64,000 bases of DNA from Clavibacter michiganensis (GTDB taxonomy: Bacteria > Actinomycetota > Actinomycetes > Actinomycetales > Microbacteriaceae). Numbering within the stretch: the stretch's first letter is position 1; the number at the start of each line of letters is the position of its first letter. Below the pieces are notes generated by a model. That model searched no databases. It had not been told where the DNA came from and was given only the letters and a program-made list of their open reading frames with translations. Location: assembly GCF_021216655.1 (NCBI RefSeq), contig NZ_CP080437.1, positions 496,001 to 560,000 of the forward strand, written 5' to 3'. Both the position numbers and the translations under genes were made by a program. Positions 8,636-17,145 of the stretch are shown piece after piece.

Positions 8636-8953
8636 ATGCTCGTCGCCTTCTCCGTCGCCCCCAGCGGGGGCGACGCGCCCGACGCCTCCGTGCACGATGC
8701 CGTGGCCGCCGCGGTGGCCGTCGTCCGCGCGTCCGGTCTGCCGAACCGCACCGACGCCATGTTCACCACCATCGAGGGCGACTGGGACGAGGTCTTCGAC
8801 GTCGTGCGACGCGCCACCGAGGCGGTCGCGCCCTTCGGGACGCGCGTGTCGCTCGTGCTGAAGGCGGACATCCGACCCGGCTACGAGGGCGAGCTGACGG
8901 GCAAGCTCGAGCGCCTCGAGCAGGCCATCGAGGCCCGCGGCGCCGACGCCTGA
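8636..8953 (+). CDS. Thiamine-binding protein, MTH1187/YkoF-like (DUF77)
   Basis: The protein has 105 residues and the ferredoxin-like fold of the MTH1187/YkoF family. The typical pattern is visible: VAFSVAPSGGD, ASGLPNRTDAMFTTIEGDWDEVFDVV, and VSLVLKADIRPG. Family members bind thiamine or hydroxymethylpyrimidine in the cytoplasm and are thought to assist thiamine salvage. The reading frame is open upstream to 8567, but that extension is Arg/Pro-rich and would start inside the promoter; ATG 8636 matches the family's N-terminus. The downstream MFS gene has its own promoter. Confidence 0.85.
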   Translation: MLVAFSVAPSGGDAPDASVHDAVAAAVAVVRASGLPNRTDAMFTTIEGDWDEVFDVVRRATEAVAPFGTRVSLVLKADIRPGYEGELTGKLERLEQAIEARGADA

Positions 8954-9016
8954 CGCCTGACGCCCGCGCCGGTGCCGGTGCCGGTGCCGAGGCCGGGACC
9001 GGATCCCGACCGCCGG

Positions 9017-9022
9017 TAGGCT
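9017..9022 (+). promoter_or_regulatory. -10 hexamer (TAGGCT), leaderless-type, for the MFS transporter
   Basis: TAGGCT ends 6 bases before GTG 9029; no Shine-Dalgarno is possible in the gap. Confidence 0.5.
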
Positions 9023-9028
9023 CGTCGG

Positions 9029-10309
9029 GTGAATCCCCCCTCCACCGGGCGGGCGACCCTGTCGCCGGCCCGCGTCCGCGTCGCCCTGCTCGCCCTCGCG
9101 ATGGGCGGGTTCGCCATCGGCACCACCGAGTTCGTCGCCATGGGGCTCCTGCCGCAGCTCGCGGCCGACCTGCTGCCCGAGGTGGCCGCGCGCTCGACGG
9201 AGGCCGCCAACGCGCAGGCCGGCACGCTGATCAGCGCCTACGCCCTCGGCGTGGTGGTGGGCGCGCCGACCATCGCGGCCGCGTCGGCCCGGGCCCCCCG
9301 GCGGAAGCTGCTGCTCTGGCTGCTGCTGGCCTTCACGCTCGGGACCGTCCTCAGCGCGATCCTCCCGAGCTTCGGCCTCGTGGTCCTCGCCCGCTTCGTC
9401 GCGGGCCTGCCGCACGGCGCCTACTTCGGCATCGCGTCGCTCGTCGCCGCGCAGCTGATGGGGGAGGGCAAGCGCGCCCGGGGCGTCGCCTTCGTGCTCG
9501 CGGGGCTCACCATCGCCAACGTCATCGGCGTGCCCATCGTGACGTGGATCGGGCAGAACGCGGGCTGGCGCGTCGCGTATCTCGTCGTGGCCGCGATCTT
9601 CGCCGCCACCTTCGTCGCCGTCTTCCTCGCGGTGCCCGCGCAGGCGGGGAACCCGGAGGCGACGCTCCGGCGCGAGCTCAGGGCGTTCACCCGGCTGCAG
9701 GTGTGGCTGGCGCTCCTCATCGGCGCGATCGGCTTCGGCGGGTTCTTCGCCGTCTACACGTTCGTGTCTCCCATGGTCACCGAGGTGACCGGGCTGCCGG
9801 AGTGGTCGGTGCCGCTGGCGCTCGTCGTCGTGGGCCTCGGCATGACGGCCGGCAACCTCGCGGGCGGCTGGTGGGCGGACCGCGACGTGAAGGCCGCGCT
9901 CCTCTCCCTCTTCGGGCTGCTCATCGTCTCGCTCGTGGGGCTGGTGCTCACCGCGTCGAACCCGGTGGGGCTGTTCGGGTTCCTGTTCCTCATCGGCGGG
10001 TCGGCTGCGGCGCTGTCGCCCGGGATCCAGATCCGGCTGATGGACGTGGCGCACGACTCGCAGTCCATCGCGGCGGCGCTCAACCACTCGGCGCTGAACA
10101 CGGGCAACGCGGTCGGCGCGGCGCTCGGCGGCGTGACCGTCGCGGCGGGGCTCGGCTACACGTCGCCGGCGATCGTCGGCGTGGGGCTGAGCATCGCCGG
10201 GCTGCTCATCGCGCTCGCGAGCTTCGGGCTCGACCGGCGCCGTCGCGGATCTCGCCGGCCGACGGACGGTCAGCGGCCCACGACCCAGCCGATCGGGATC
10301 GGCGGCTGA
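9029..10309 (+). CDS. MFS transporter, DHA1/AraJ-like exporter
   Basis: The 426-residue protein has about 12 transmembrane helices and the opening signature MGGFAIGTTEFVAMGLLPQ, typical of AraJ/YdhP/PbuE-type drug:H+ antiporter-1 family exporters. The loop after TM2 carries ASARAPRRKLL, in place of the classical GRxxDRxGRR motif. The substrate cannot be read from the sequence; relatives export sugars, nucleosides or drugs. It stands alone, convergent with the response-regulator gene that ends at 10349. Confidence 0.88.
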   Translation: MNPPSTGRATLSPARVRVALLALAMGGFAIGTTEFVAMGLLPQLAADLLPEVAARSTEAANAQAGTLISAYALGVVVGAPTIAAASARAPRRKLLLWLLLAFTLGTVLSAILPSFGLVVLARFVAGLPHGAYFGIASLVAAQLMGEGKRARGVAFVLAGLTIANVIGVPIVTWIGQNAGWRVAYLVVAAIFAATFVAVFLAVPAQAGNPEATLRRELRAFTRLQVWLALLIGAIGFGGFFAVYTFVSPMVTEVTGLPEWSVPLALVVVGLGMTAGNLAGGWWADRDVKAALLSLFGLLIVSLVGLVLTASNPVGLFGFLFLIGGSAAALSPGIQIRLMDVAHDSQSIAAALNHSALNTGNAVGAALGGVTVAAGLGYTSPAIVGVGLSIAGLLIALASFGLDRRRRGSRRPTDGQRPTTQPIGIGG

Positions 10310-10348
10310 GCGGGGCGCGCGACCGCCGCCGGCTGGACCGCGCCCGGG

Positions 10349-11005
10349 CTACTCGCCCTGGAGCAGGATGCCGTCCTGGATCGCGCGCTTCCGCAGCGCC
10401 ACCTTGGTGCCGACGTCGAAGCCCGCGACGCGGTACTTCTCGCGGATCCGCTTGAGGTACGACTTCGCCGTCTCCTCGGAGATGCCGAGGCTGTAGGCCA
10501 CCGACTTGACGGGCTCGCCGCCGCCGTACAGCGCCATGACGCGGCGCTCCTGCGCGCTGAGCTTCGGCACGCCGCCGACGTCGGTGCTGTTGATCGCCAG
10601 GTCGAGCTCCGCGGAGATGTACGACTGCCCGTCGGCCGCGAGGCGGATGGCGTCGACGATCATGCTGGCGTCCTCGCTCTTCACGAGGTAGCCGAGGGCG
10701 CCGGACGCGAGGGCCTCGCGCACCACGTTCGGCTCCGAGTACGTGCTCATGAGCACGGTCTTCACGCCCGTGGTCTTGAGGGTCGCGATCTTCAGCGAGA
10801 TCGGCAGGTTGTCCTTGAGGTCGAGGTCGAGGAGGACCACGTCCACGGGGAAGCGCGGATGGGTCAGCAGGTCGGGCCAGGTGGACACGGCGGCGACCAT
10901 CTCGATGTCGGACGCGGCGTTGCGGATCCACTCGGTCAAGGCCCCGAGCAGCATCCTGTGGTCGTCCACGATGGCGAGGGTGATCGGTCGGTTCTCAGCT
11001 GACAC
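10349..11005 (-). CDS. LuxR-family response regulator (RR1) of the kinase cassette
   Basis: The 218-residue protein has an N-terminal receiver domain with acidic pocket Asp14/Asp15, phospho-acceptor Asp60 (VVLLDLDL) and conserved Lys109 (YLVK). A GerE helix-turn-helix follows (about 148-195: LSAQERRVMALYGGGEPVKSV). The C-terminal segment departs from usual LuxR proteins: after the recognition helix comes KRIREKYRVAGFDVGTKVAL, also found in the paralogue at 13587-14267. The GTG start at 11005 lies 27 bases after the stop of the upstream membrane gene, so it is the last gene of an operon with that protein and the histidine kinase. The target genes are unknown. Confidence 0.9.
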   Translation of the reverse strand: MSAENRPITLAIVDDHRMLLGALTEWIRNAASDIEMVAAVSTWPDLLTHPRFPVDVVLLDLDLKDNLPISLKIATLKTTGVKTVLMSTYSEPNVVREALASGALGYLVKSEDASMIVDAIRLAADGQSYISAELDLAINSTDVGGVPKLSAQERRVMALYGGGEPVKSVAYSLGISEETAKSYLKRIREKYRVAGFDVGTKVALRKRAIQDGILLQGE

Positions 11006-11032
11006 GTGCTCTCCGGTCCTTGTGCGGGGCCC

Positions 11033-12265
11033 TCACCGGTCGGCGGGGTTGTCCACTACGCAGTCGATGGTGATCAGGAGGCTCGACCCGCGGGTGCTCT
11101 CGGTGTGCGTGCCGACCTTGTCGATAGCATCCCACGTCGAGGGATCCAGTCGGGTGCGGGGGAGCCCGGTCGTCGTCACGACGATGGGCACGACTGCACG
11201 GCGCAGGGGCACGGGCTGCGCGCCGGGCGGCCGTCCGCGGAGCGGTCCGAGCGCGAGCTGCACCGACACCTCGGGCACGCCGTTGCGCCGTTCGGTCGAG
11301 GTGAGGAGGAGCCAGACCGCCGAGAGCAGGCCGTCGCGCTGGCGGCGGTCGAGGAGGCCGGCGAGGGCGTTCGGGTCGCTGAGCGTCACATCCGGTCCGA
11401 GGAACTCCGACTCCGTGATGGCGTGGTGCAGCCAGGTCTCACGCCGGCCCTCGATGAGGTGCAGCCGCAGCTCGGTCGCGAGCGACGCGGCCGTCGAGGC
11501 GGCCAGCGGCGACAGCGGGAGCGGCTCGCGCGCGTTCGCGACGTCGTCGAGGAGCTGCTCCGCCGCGAGGTCGAGACGCGCCAGCTCCTCCGACGCCATC
11601 ATGCCGACGGCGTATCGCGGCGCGGAGACGGTGCTCTGCACGAGCACGCGGTCCAGCTCCATCTCCGTCAGCCGGCGGAAGCCGCGGACCACCGCCACGC
11701 CGAACGCCGCGGGAACCACCGCGCGGGCGATGGCGGAGATCTCGGGCGCGAGGTCGGCGGGGCGCACGGGGTCCGAGAAGAGGAACACCGCGAGGAGCAC
11801 CGCGCCGAGGGCGGCATCGACCGCCAGGACCTCGCGCGCCGCCCGGTAGGTGACCGTCGTCAGGAGCGCGGCGCCCGCGGCGATGCCCGCGGTGGCGTGC
11901 TGCATGACATCGCCGAGGGGCCAGACGGCCACCAGGTCCAGCGCGACGACGATGCCCAGGCCGCCGACGAAGACCGCCATGAGCGGTCCGGGCATCCGGT
12001 CGCGGAGGGCGCGTATGGCCACGACGACCGCGGCGATGAGCGCGACCAGGAGGATCCACGCGGTCGCCGTGAGCCCCGGCGACGGCATGATCCGGTAGTC
12101 GAGCGCGAAGCGGACGAGGCCGTACCCCATGGCGATGGCGCAGACGACCGCGGATCCGGCGCCCATGTACCCGAGGCCGATGGACGTGGGCTGCGCCGGC
12201 GTGCCCGCGGGGAGGCGGACCCGACGGCTGGTGCGCGGCGACTCGGCGTCCGTGCGGCCGCTCAC
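11033..12265 (-). CDS. Six-TM membrane protein resembling a degenerate histidine kinase
   Basis: The 410-residue protein starts at GTG 12265, overlapping the kinase stop by GTGA. Six hydrophobic segments lie at about residues 30-55, 66-87, 94-117, 124-140, 147-164 and 176-195. The cytoplasmic half keeps the layout of a NarL-type kinase (helical stretch 225-245, then a region around GLLSAVWLLLTSTERR that occupies the place of the ATP-binding N-box). It lacks the phospho-His motif, the N-box Asn and the glycine boxes. I infer a pseudokinase partner of the adjacent kinase. Confidence is high for the gene, moderate for the pseudokinase reading. Confidence 0.8.
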   Translation of the reverse strand: MSGRTDAESPRTSRRVRLPAGTPAQPTSIGLGYMGAGSAVVCAIAMGYGLVRFALDYRIMPSPGLTATAWILLVALIAAVVVAIRALRDRMPGPLMAVFVGGLGIVVALDLVAVWPLGDVMQHATAGIAAGAALLTTVTYRAAREVLAVDAALGAVLLAVFLFSDPVRPADLAPEISAIARAVVPAAFGVAVVRGFRRLTEMELDRVLVQSTVSAPRYAVGMMASEELARLDLAAEQLLDDVANAREPLPLSPLAASTAASLATELRLHLIEGRRETWLHHAITESEFLGPDVTLSDPNALAGLLDRRQRDGLLSAVWLLLTSTERRNGVPEVSVQLALGPLRGRPPGAQPVPLRRAVVPIVVTTTGLPRTRLDPSTWDAIDKVGTHTESTRGSSLLITIDCVVDNPADR

Positions 12266-13416
12266 TTCGGCACCTCGAGGACGACCGTCGTCCCGGACCC
12301 GGGGGAGGAGAACAGGCGGGCGTTGCCGCCCACGTCGGTGAGGCGCGCCACGACCGACTCCTTGAAGCCGAGCTTCGCCTGGTCCACGTGCGCGAGGTCG
12401 AAGCCGACTCCCGCGTCGGTGACCATGGCGCGGACCGTGGTGTCGTCGTCGGTGATGGTGACGTGCGCCTCCGTGACGCCCGCGTGCCGCCGCACGTTCT
12501 CCAGGCACTCGGCGAGGGACAGGAGGAAGGCGTCGAGGATGTCGCTCGGCAGGAGCACCTGACCGGTCCCGTGCCAGCTCACCTCGAGGCCCATCCGGCC
12601 GAAGCGCTGCTTGACCGACTCCAGCGTGTTGCCGAGCACCGACTGCTCCACGGGCTCGAGGGTGTAGCCGCCCGATGCCTGGGGGGTGGGGTTCGCGCCC
12701 AGGCGGAGCTGGCGGAGGAGGCGGGCGTCGTCGGCCGCCTGCTGGCGCATTGCCTGCGGCGTTACGCCGACCCCGGAGTGCGCGAGGAGGGTGAGCGTCG
12801 CCAGCACGGTGTCGTGCAGGAGCCTCGCGCCCTGGCGGCGCTGGGCCTCGAGCTCGCTCGCCATGCGCTCGGCGCGGTGGGCGCGCCCGATGTCGGTGAT
12901 GCGGCGACCGACCCGGTGCACGGCCACGCTCAGCCAGTAGCCGAGGATGCCCGCGAGCATCCAGCCGAACACGTGCACGAGCACGACGTAGGGGAAGCCC
13001 GCGGTGTCCCAGGAGGCTCCGACGGCGACGACGCTGGTGAGCACGAAGGCGGCCGCCACGACGCGGAGCCGACCCGGTCGGATGGTCTCGAGGAGCGCGA
13101 GCGACCCGACGGAGCCGACCGAGAGGTGGGTGAGGGCGGTGAGCGACGACGCCGAGCGCCCGCCGAGCTGGGCGACGACCATGGCGGCGATGCCCGTCAC
13201 GAGCACGACGACCATCCACCTGACGCGCGCGTCGGTCCCGATCCGCCACTGGGCGACGGCCAGCACGGCGAGGAGCGCGACGGTGCCGGCCGCCGCGGGC
13301 ACCGGGACCTCGCCCGGCAGCAGGATGCACGCGGCGGCGACCGCGGTGAAGCTGAGGCCGTACACGCGTGCGGTCCGCTGCAGCAGGCGCTCGCGTTCGC
13401 GCTTCATGCGATCCAT
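12262..13416 (-). CDS. Sensor histidine kinase, NarL type (six-TM sensor)
   Basis: The 384-residue protein has six predicted membrane segments in residues 18-165 with almost no extracellular domain, so it probably senses a membrane or intramembrane signal. A coiled helix precedes the phospho-acceptor His201 (ARLLHDTVLATLTLL). The HATPase_c domain shows the N-box LAECLENVRRHAG (Asn307), the G1 box TDAGVGFD (Asp334) and the G2 box GSGTTV (373-378). It begins a tight operon: a 4-base overlap with the membrane protein gene, then regulator RR1. A second regulator gene lies 171 bases upstream on the same strand. The start is ATG 13416; ATG 13407 is possible. Confidence 0.92.
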   Translation of the reverse strand: MDRMKRERERLLQRTARVYGLSFTAVAAACILLPGEVPVPAAAGTVALLAVLAVAQWRIGTDARVRWMVVVLVTGIAAMVVAQLGGRSASSLTALTHLSVGSVGSLALLETIRPGRLRVVAAAFVLTSVVAVGASWDTAGFPYVVLVHVFGWMLAGILGYWLSVAVHRVGRRITDIGRAHRAERMASELEAQRRQGARLLHDTVLATLTLLAHSGVGVTPQAMRQQAADDARLLRQLRLGANPTPQASGGYTLEPVEQSVLGNTLESVKQRFGRMGLEVSWHGTGQVLLPSDILDAFLLSLAECLENVRRHAGVTEAHVTITDDDTTVRAMVTDAGVGFDLAHVDQAKLGFKESVVARLTDVGGNARLFSSPGSGTTVVLEVPK

Positions 13417-13586
13417 CGGGTCCCCGCTCGGAGTGCGCCGACGCCGGTGGCGTGCGCTCGGTGTGCTCCGATCCTAGGCGCGTCCGTCACACGCCTGGCA
13501 CGCCCGCGTGACGGCGCGGGGCGATTGTCCACATGCCGTAGGATCGCGCGCCACCCGGGCCGGTCGGCGGCGGATGGATCCGTCTC

Positions 13587-14267
13587 CTACTCCGGCGCGA
13601 TCCAGCCGTGGCGGATCGCGTGGCGCCGCAGCAGCAGCTTGGTGCCGAGGTCCGTCCCCGCGTGCAGGTACTTGCGGCGCCCCCGCTTGATGTACGACTT
13701 GACGGTCTCCTCCGTCGTGCTCATCGCCTCCGCGACGTCGCGGATCGACCGCCCGCCGGCGTAGAGCACGAGCGCGCGCTGCTCCTGCTGGCCGAGCCGC
13801 GGATCCTCCTCGGCGTGGAAGTCCTGCATCGCCTGCTGGACGAGCGCGCTCTGCCGGGGGGTGCCGTCGGCGGCGGCGTGGATGCTGGCGATCAGCTCCT
13901 CCGACGACTCGGCCTTGGGCACGACGGCGGACGCGCCCGCGCGCATGGCGCCGTGGATGGTGGAGGGGTCGGCGTGCGTGCTCAGGAGCACGGACGTGAG
14001 GCCGGCGCCCGTGAGCGTGCGGATCTTCTGCGCGACCGGCACCTCGTCGCGGAGGGCGAGGTCGAGGACGACGACGTCGAAGGCCTCCGGGAAGCGGTCG
14101 TCGCGCACGAGCCCGTTCCATGTCGGGGAGGTCGCGACCACCTCGACGCCCGTGCGGGGACGGGAGAGCCGGGCGCTCAGGCCGTCGAGCAGGAGGACGT
14201 GGTCGTCGACCAGCGCCACGCGGACCCGTTGGCCGTGGCCCGTCGCGTGCAGCGGACGTCGGCTCAT
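13587..14267 (-). CDS. LuxR-family response regulator (RR2)
   Basis: The 226-residue protein is a clear paralogue of RR1. The receiver has Asp21/Asp22, phospho-acceptor Asp69 (VVVLDLALRD) and Lys118 (VVPK). The HTH region reads LGQQEQRALVLYAGGRSIRDV and ends with the same unusual tail, KRGRRKYLHAGTDLGTKLLL. ATG 14267 is preceded by GAGGGGAG and matches the start of the receiver fold; the frame stays open much further upstream but without homology. It lies upstream of the kinase gene in the same direction and may answer to the same kinase (inference). Confidence 0.9.
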   Translation of the reverse strand: MSRRPLHATGHGQRVRVALVDDHVLLLDGLSARLSRPRTGVEVVATSPTWNGLVRDDRFPEAFDVVVLDLALRDEVPVAQKIRTLTGAGLTSVLLSTHADPSTIHGAMRAGASAVVPKAESSEELIASIHAAADGTPRQSALVQQAMQDFHAEEDPRLGQQEQRALVLYAGGRSIRDVAEAMSTTEETVKSYIKRGRRKYLHAGTDLGTKLLLRRHAIRHGWIAPE

Positions 14268-14320
14268 CGGTGCTCCCCTCGTACGCCGGTGCCCGGAGGG
14301 GGCGGCGTGCTCCCAGGGGA

Positions 14321-14326
14321 AGCATA
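14321..14326 (-). promoter_or_regulatory. -10 hexamer (TATGCT) for RR2
   Basis: On the minus strand TATGCT lies 54 bases before ATG 14267, giving a leader of about 47 bases that carries the GAGGGGAG ribosome site. No clear -35 is visible. Confidence 0.4.
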
Positions 14327-14386
14327 GGAACGCATGATGTCGCGGGCGATGCCGCGCGCGGAACTCACCCCCGGACTGGGGCGCTC

Positions 14387-15598
14387 CTACGCGGGGGCGT
14401 CGAGGAGGCGCGCGAGCGCGCGGCCCACGGCCTCGTTCTCGATGAGGAACCCGTCGTGGCCGTAGTCGGAGGAGATCACCACGACCTCGCCGCCGTCGAC
14501 GGACCCGGGCACGTGCCGGGCGACGAGCCGCTGGTCCGGGACGGGGAACAGCCGGTCGCTGTCGATGCCCACCACGAGGGTCGCCGCCCGCACCCGGGCG
14601 AGCGCCGCCTCGACGCCGCCGCGGTCGCGGCCCACGTCGTGCGAGCTCATCGCGTCGATGAGGCGGATGTAGCTGGTCGCGTCGAAGCGCCGGGTGAACT
14701 TGTTGCCGTGGAAGTCGAGGTACGACTCCACGGCGTACCTCCCCTCGTCGCCCATGGGGCTGATGCCGCTCTGCCACGAGCGGGAGAACCTCTGGTTGAG
14801 CTCATCCGGGCTGCGGTAGTTCAGCAGCGCCATGCGGCGGGCGAGGGCGAGGCCGCGGTGCGGGCCGTCGCCGTCGGCCGCGTCGAAGTAGTCGCCGTCG
14901 CGGTAGGCGGGATCCATCCGGATCGCCTCGGCCTGCACGGAGTTGAGCGCGATCTGGTCGGCGCTGGCGATGGCGGGGGCCGCGAGGATCGCGAGCCGGC
15001 GCATCCGGCCGGGGAGCCCCACGCCCCACTCGAGCGCCTGCATGCCTCCCATGGACCCGCCGACGACCGCCGCCCACACGTCGATGCCGAGCGCGTCGGC
15101 GAGGGCGGCCTGCACGGCGACCTGGTCGCGGATGGTGATGAAGGGGAAGCGCGCGCCCCACTCGGCGCCGTCGGGCGCCAGGGAGGCGGGGCCGGTCGTG
15201 CCCTGGCAGCCGCCCAGCATGTTGGGGGCGACCACGAACCAGCGGTCCGTGTCGATGGCGAGGCCCGGACCCACGATGCCCGACCACCATCCGCCCGTCG
15301 GCTGCCCGGGACCCGCCGGTCCGCGGAGGTGGCTGTCGCCCGTGAGCGCGTGAAGCACCAGCACGGCGTTGCCCCCGTCGGGGTCGCGCTCGCCGAAGGT
15401 CTCGTAGGCGACCCGCACCGACGGGATCCGCCCGCCCGCCTCCAGGTCGACGCCCCCCACCGACGCGAACAGCCGGTCGGCGACGGGGTCGCCCTCGCGC
15501 CACGCGCCCGACGCGGGCGGTCGTCCGATCAGGGAGCGGATCTGCGCGTCCGTCACCAGGCTCGACGGGACGGTGTCCTCGGGTGTCTGCCAGTCCAT
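14387..15598 (-). CDS. metX: Homoserine O-acetyltransferase
   Basis: The 403-residue alpha/beta-hydrolase-fold enzyme acylates homoserine with acetyl-CoA in methionine synthesis. Seen are the oxyanion segment HALTGDSHL, the nucleophile elbow GGSMGG (Ser182), the catalytic Asp in VVGIDSDRLFPV and the catalytic His in DYGHDGFL. ATG 15598 gives the usual MetX length; the open frame continues upstream into antisense of metY without homology. It lies 41 bases downstream of metY and is transcribed with it. Confidence 0.96.
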   Translation of the reverse strand: MDWQTPEDTVPSSLVTDAQIRSLIGRPPASGAWREGDPVADRLFASVGGVDLEAGGRIPSVRVAYETFGERDPDGGNAVLVLHALTGDSHLRGPAGPGQPTGGWWSGIVGPGLAIDTDRWFVVAPNMLGGCQGTTGPASLAPDGAEWGARFPFITIRDQVAVQAALADALGIDVWAAVVGGSMGGMQALEWGVGLPGRMRRLAILAAPAIASADQIALNSVQAEAIRMDPAYRDGDYFDAADGDGPHRGLALARRMALLNYRSPDELNQRFSRSWQSGISPMGDEGRYAVESYLDFHGNKFTRRFDATSYIRLIDAMSSHDVGRDRGGVEAALARVRAATLVVGIDSDRLFPVPDQRLVARHVPGSVDGGEVVVISSDYGHDGFLIENEAVGRALARLLDAPA

Positions 15599-15639
15599 CC
15601 CGGTCAGTGAAGCACCCGCGGCGGACGCGCGCCCGAGTG

Positions 15640-17010
15640 TTACGCCCCGCTCGACCGGGTGCCCGCGAGCGCAGGCGCGGCGGCGTCGTCCTTGACGGCC
15701 CGCGCGGCCCGGAGCCCGGCCGCGAGGTCCTCGATGATGTCGTCGATGCTCTCGAGGCCGACCGACAGGCGCACGAGCCCGGGGGTGACGCCCGCCGTCA
15801 GCTGCTGCTCGGGCGTGAGCTGCGCGTGGGTGGTCGACGCCGGGTGGATGACGAGGCTCCGCACGTCGCCGATGTTCGCCAGGTGGCTGAACAGCTGCAG
15901 CGAGTCGACGAGCGCGCGCCCGGCGTCCACCCCGCCCTTCAGCTCGAAGGAGAGGACGGCGCCGACGCCGCGCGGCGCGTAGCGGTTCGCCGCCGCGTAC
16001 CAGGGGCTCGACGGGAGGCCCGCGTAGTAGACGTTCGCGATGTCCTCGTGCGCGTCGAGCCACTCGGCCACCGCCTGGGCGTTCTGCACGTGCCGCTCGA
16101 TCCGGAGGCTCAGCGTCTCGATGCCCTGGATGAGCTGCCAGGCGCTCGCCGGGGCGATGGACGCCCCGAGGTCGCGCAGCAGCTGCACGCGCGCCTTGGT
16201 GATGTCGGCGAGCCCGTCACCCGCGGCCTCGGCGTAGGTTACGCCGTGGTAGGACGGGTCGGGGGTCGTGAGCCCCGGGAAGCGCTCCGCGTGCTCGGAC
16301 CACGGGAACCGGCCGCCGTCCACCACCAGGCCGCCGATGACCGTGCCGTGCCCGCCGAGGAACTTGGTGGCCGAGTGGACGACGATGTCCGCGCCGTGCT
16401 CGAACGGCCGGATGAGGTACGGGGTGGCGATGGTGCTGTCCACGATCAGCGGCACGCCCGCCTCGTGCGCCACGTCGGCGACGGCGCGGATGTCGAGGAT
16501 GTTGATGCGCGGGTTGCCGATGGTCTCTGCGAAGAGAAGCTTGGTGTTCGGCCGCACGGCGCGGGCCCACGCCTCGGGGTCGTCCTGGTCCTCGACGAAC
16601 GTCGTCTGGATCCCGAGCTTCGCGAGCGTGTACTTGAAGAGGTTGTACGTGCCGCCGTAGATCGACGAGCTCGAGACGATGTGGTCGCCCGCCTGCGCGA
16701 TGTTGAGCACCGCGAAGGTGGAGGCCGACTGCCCGGAGGCGACCAGCAGCGCCCCGGTCCCGCCCTCGAGGGCCGCGATGCGCTCTTCGACGACGGCCTG
16801 CGTCGGGTTCATGATGCGCGTGTAGATGTTGCCGGGCTGCGCCAGCGCGAAGAGGTCCTGCGCGTGCTGGGCGTCGTCGAACACGTAGGACGTGGTCTGG
16901 TAGATGGGCGTCGCGCGCGCGTGGGTGACCGGATCCGGTGCCGCCCCCGCGTGGATCTGCTGCGTCTCGAAGCGCCAGCCCGCTGCCCGGTCCTCGTCGT
17001 GGTCGCTCAT
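15640..17010 (-). CDS. metY: O-acetylhomoserine sulfhydrylase (aminocarboxypropyltransferase)
   Basis: The 456-residue PLP enzyme of the Cys/Met metabolism family converts O-acetylhomoserine and sulfide to homocysteine. It has the family start WRFETQQIHAG, the IYTRIMNPT segment, ALLVASGQSA, and the PLP-lysine motif HSATKFLGGHGT (Lys216). It directly precedes metX, so product and substrate enzymes form one transcription unit for direct sulfhydrylation. A sigma-70-type promoter lies upstream. I find no recognisable SAM riboswitch in the short leader. Confidence 0.96.
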   Translation of the reverse strand: MSDHDEDRAAGWRFETQQIHAGAAPDPVTHARATPIYQTTSYVFDDAQHAQDLFALAQPGNIYTRIMNPTQAVVEERIAALEGGTGALLVASGQSASTFAVLNIAQAGDHIVSSSSIYGGTYNLFKYTLAKLGIQTTFVEDQDDPEAWARAVRPNTKLLFAETIGNPRINILDIRAVADVAHEAGVPLIVDSTIATPYLIRPFEHGADIVVHSATKFLGGHGTVIGGLVVDGGRFPWSEHAERFPGLTTPDPSYHGVTYAEAAGDGLADITKARVQLLRDLGASIAPASAWQLIQGIETLSLRIERHVQNAQAVAEWLDAHEDIANVYYAGLPSSPWYAAANRYAPRGVGAVLSFELKGGVDAGRALVDSLQLFSHLANIGDVRSLVIHPASTTHAQLTPEQQLTAGVTPGLVRLSVGLESIDDIIEDLAAGLRAARAVKDDAAAPALAGTRSSGA

Positions 17011-17059
17011 CGTCGTGCCTTCCCTCGTGCGTCGGTGCCGCCCGTGCGGGCGCTCCCCG

Positions 17060-17089
17060 ACTGTAGGAATCGCCGGGATGACCGGTCAA
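17060..17089 (-). promoter_or_regulatory. Sigma-70-type promoter of metY-metX
   Basis: On the minus strand TTGACC (17089-17084) is separated by 18 bases from TACAGT (17065-17060). This is the best -35/-10 pair in the window. The start site would be near 17053, leaving a leader of about 43 bases before ATG 17010, with GAGGGAAGG close to the start codon. Confidence 0.65.
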
Positions 17090-17133
17090 CGCGGCCCCGT
17101 CTCGCGGCGTAACCCGGGGCCGCCCGCGTTCCC

Positions 17134-17139
17134 TACGCT
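17134..17139 (+). promoter_or_regulatory. -10 hexamer (TACGCT), leaderless-type, for the SDR gene
   Basis: TACGCT ends 6 bases before ATG 17146, divergent from the metY promoter. Confidence 0.5.
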
Positions 17140-17145
17140 GGGGTC

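Noticed and set aside
8944..8985. Short tandem repeats (7-base tgacgcc units and three GCCGGT units)
   Set aside because: Only two or three copies, in intergenic GC-rich sequence; consistent with replication slippage and not with a CRISPR or functional array.
11033..13330. Single 765-codon protein joining kinase region and membrane protein
   Set aside because: The first half is an out-of-frame reading of the kinase gene; the true gene starts at GTG 12265 on the kinase stop.
17011..17145. SAM riboswitch before metY-metX
   Set aside because: A -35/-10 promoter lies at 17060-17089, leaving a leader of only about 43 bases, too short for a known SAM aptamer.
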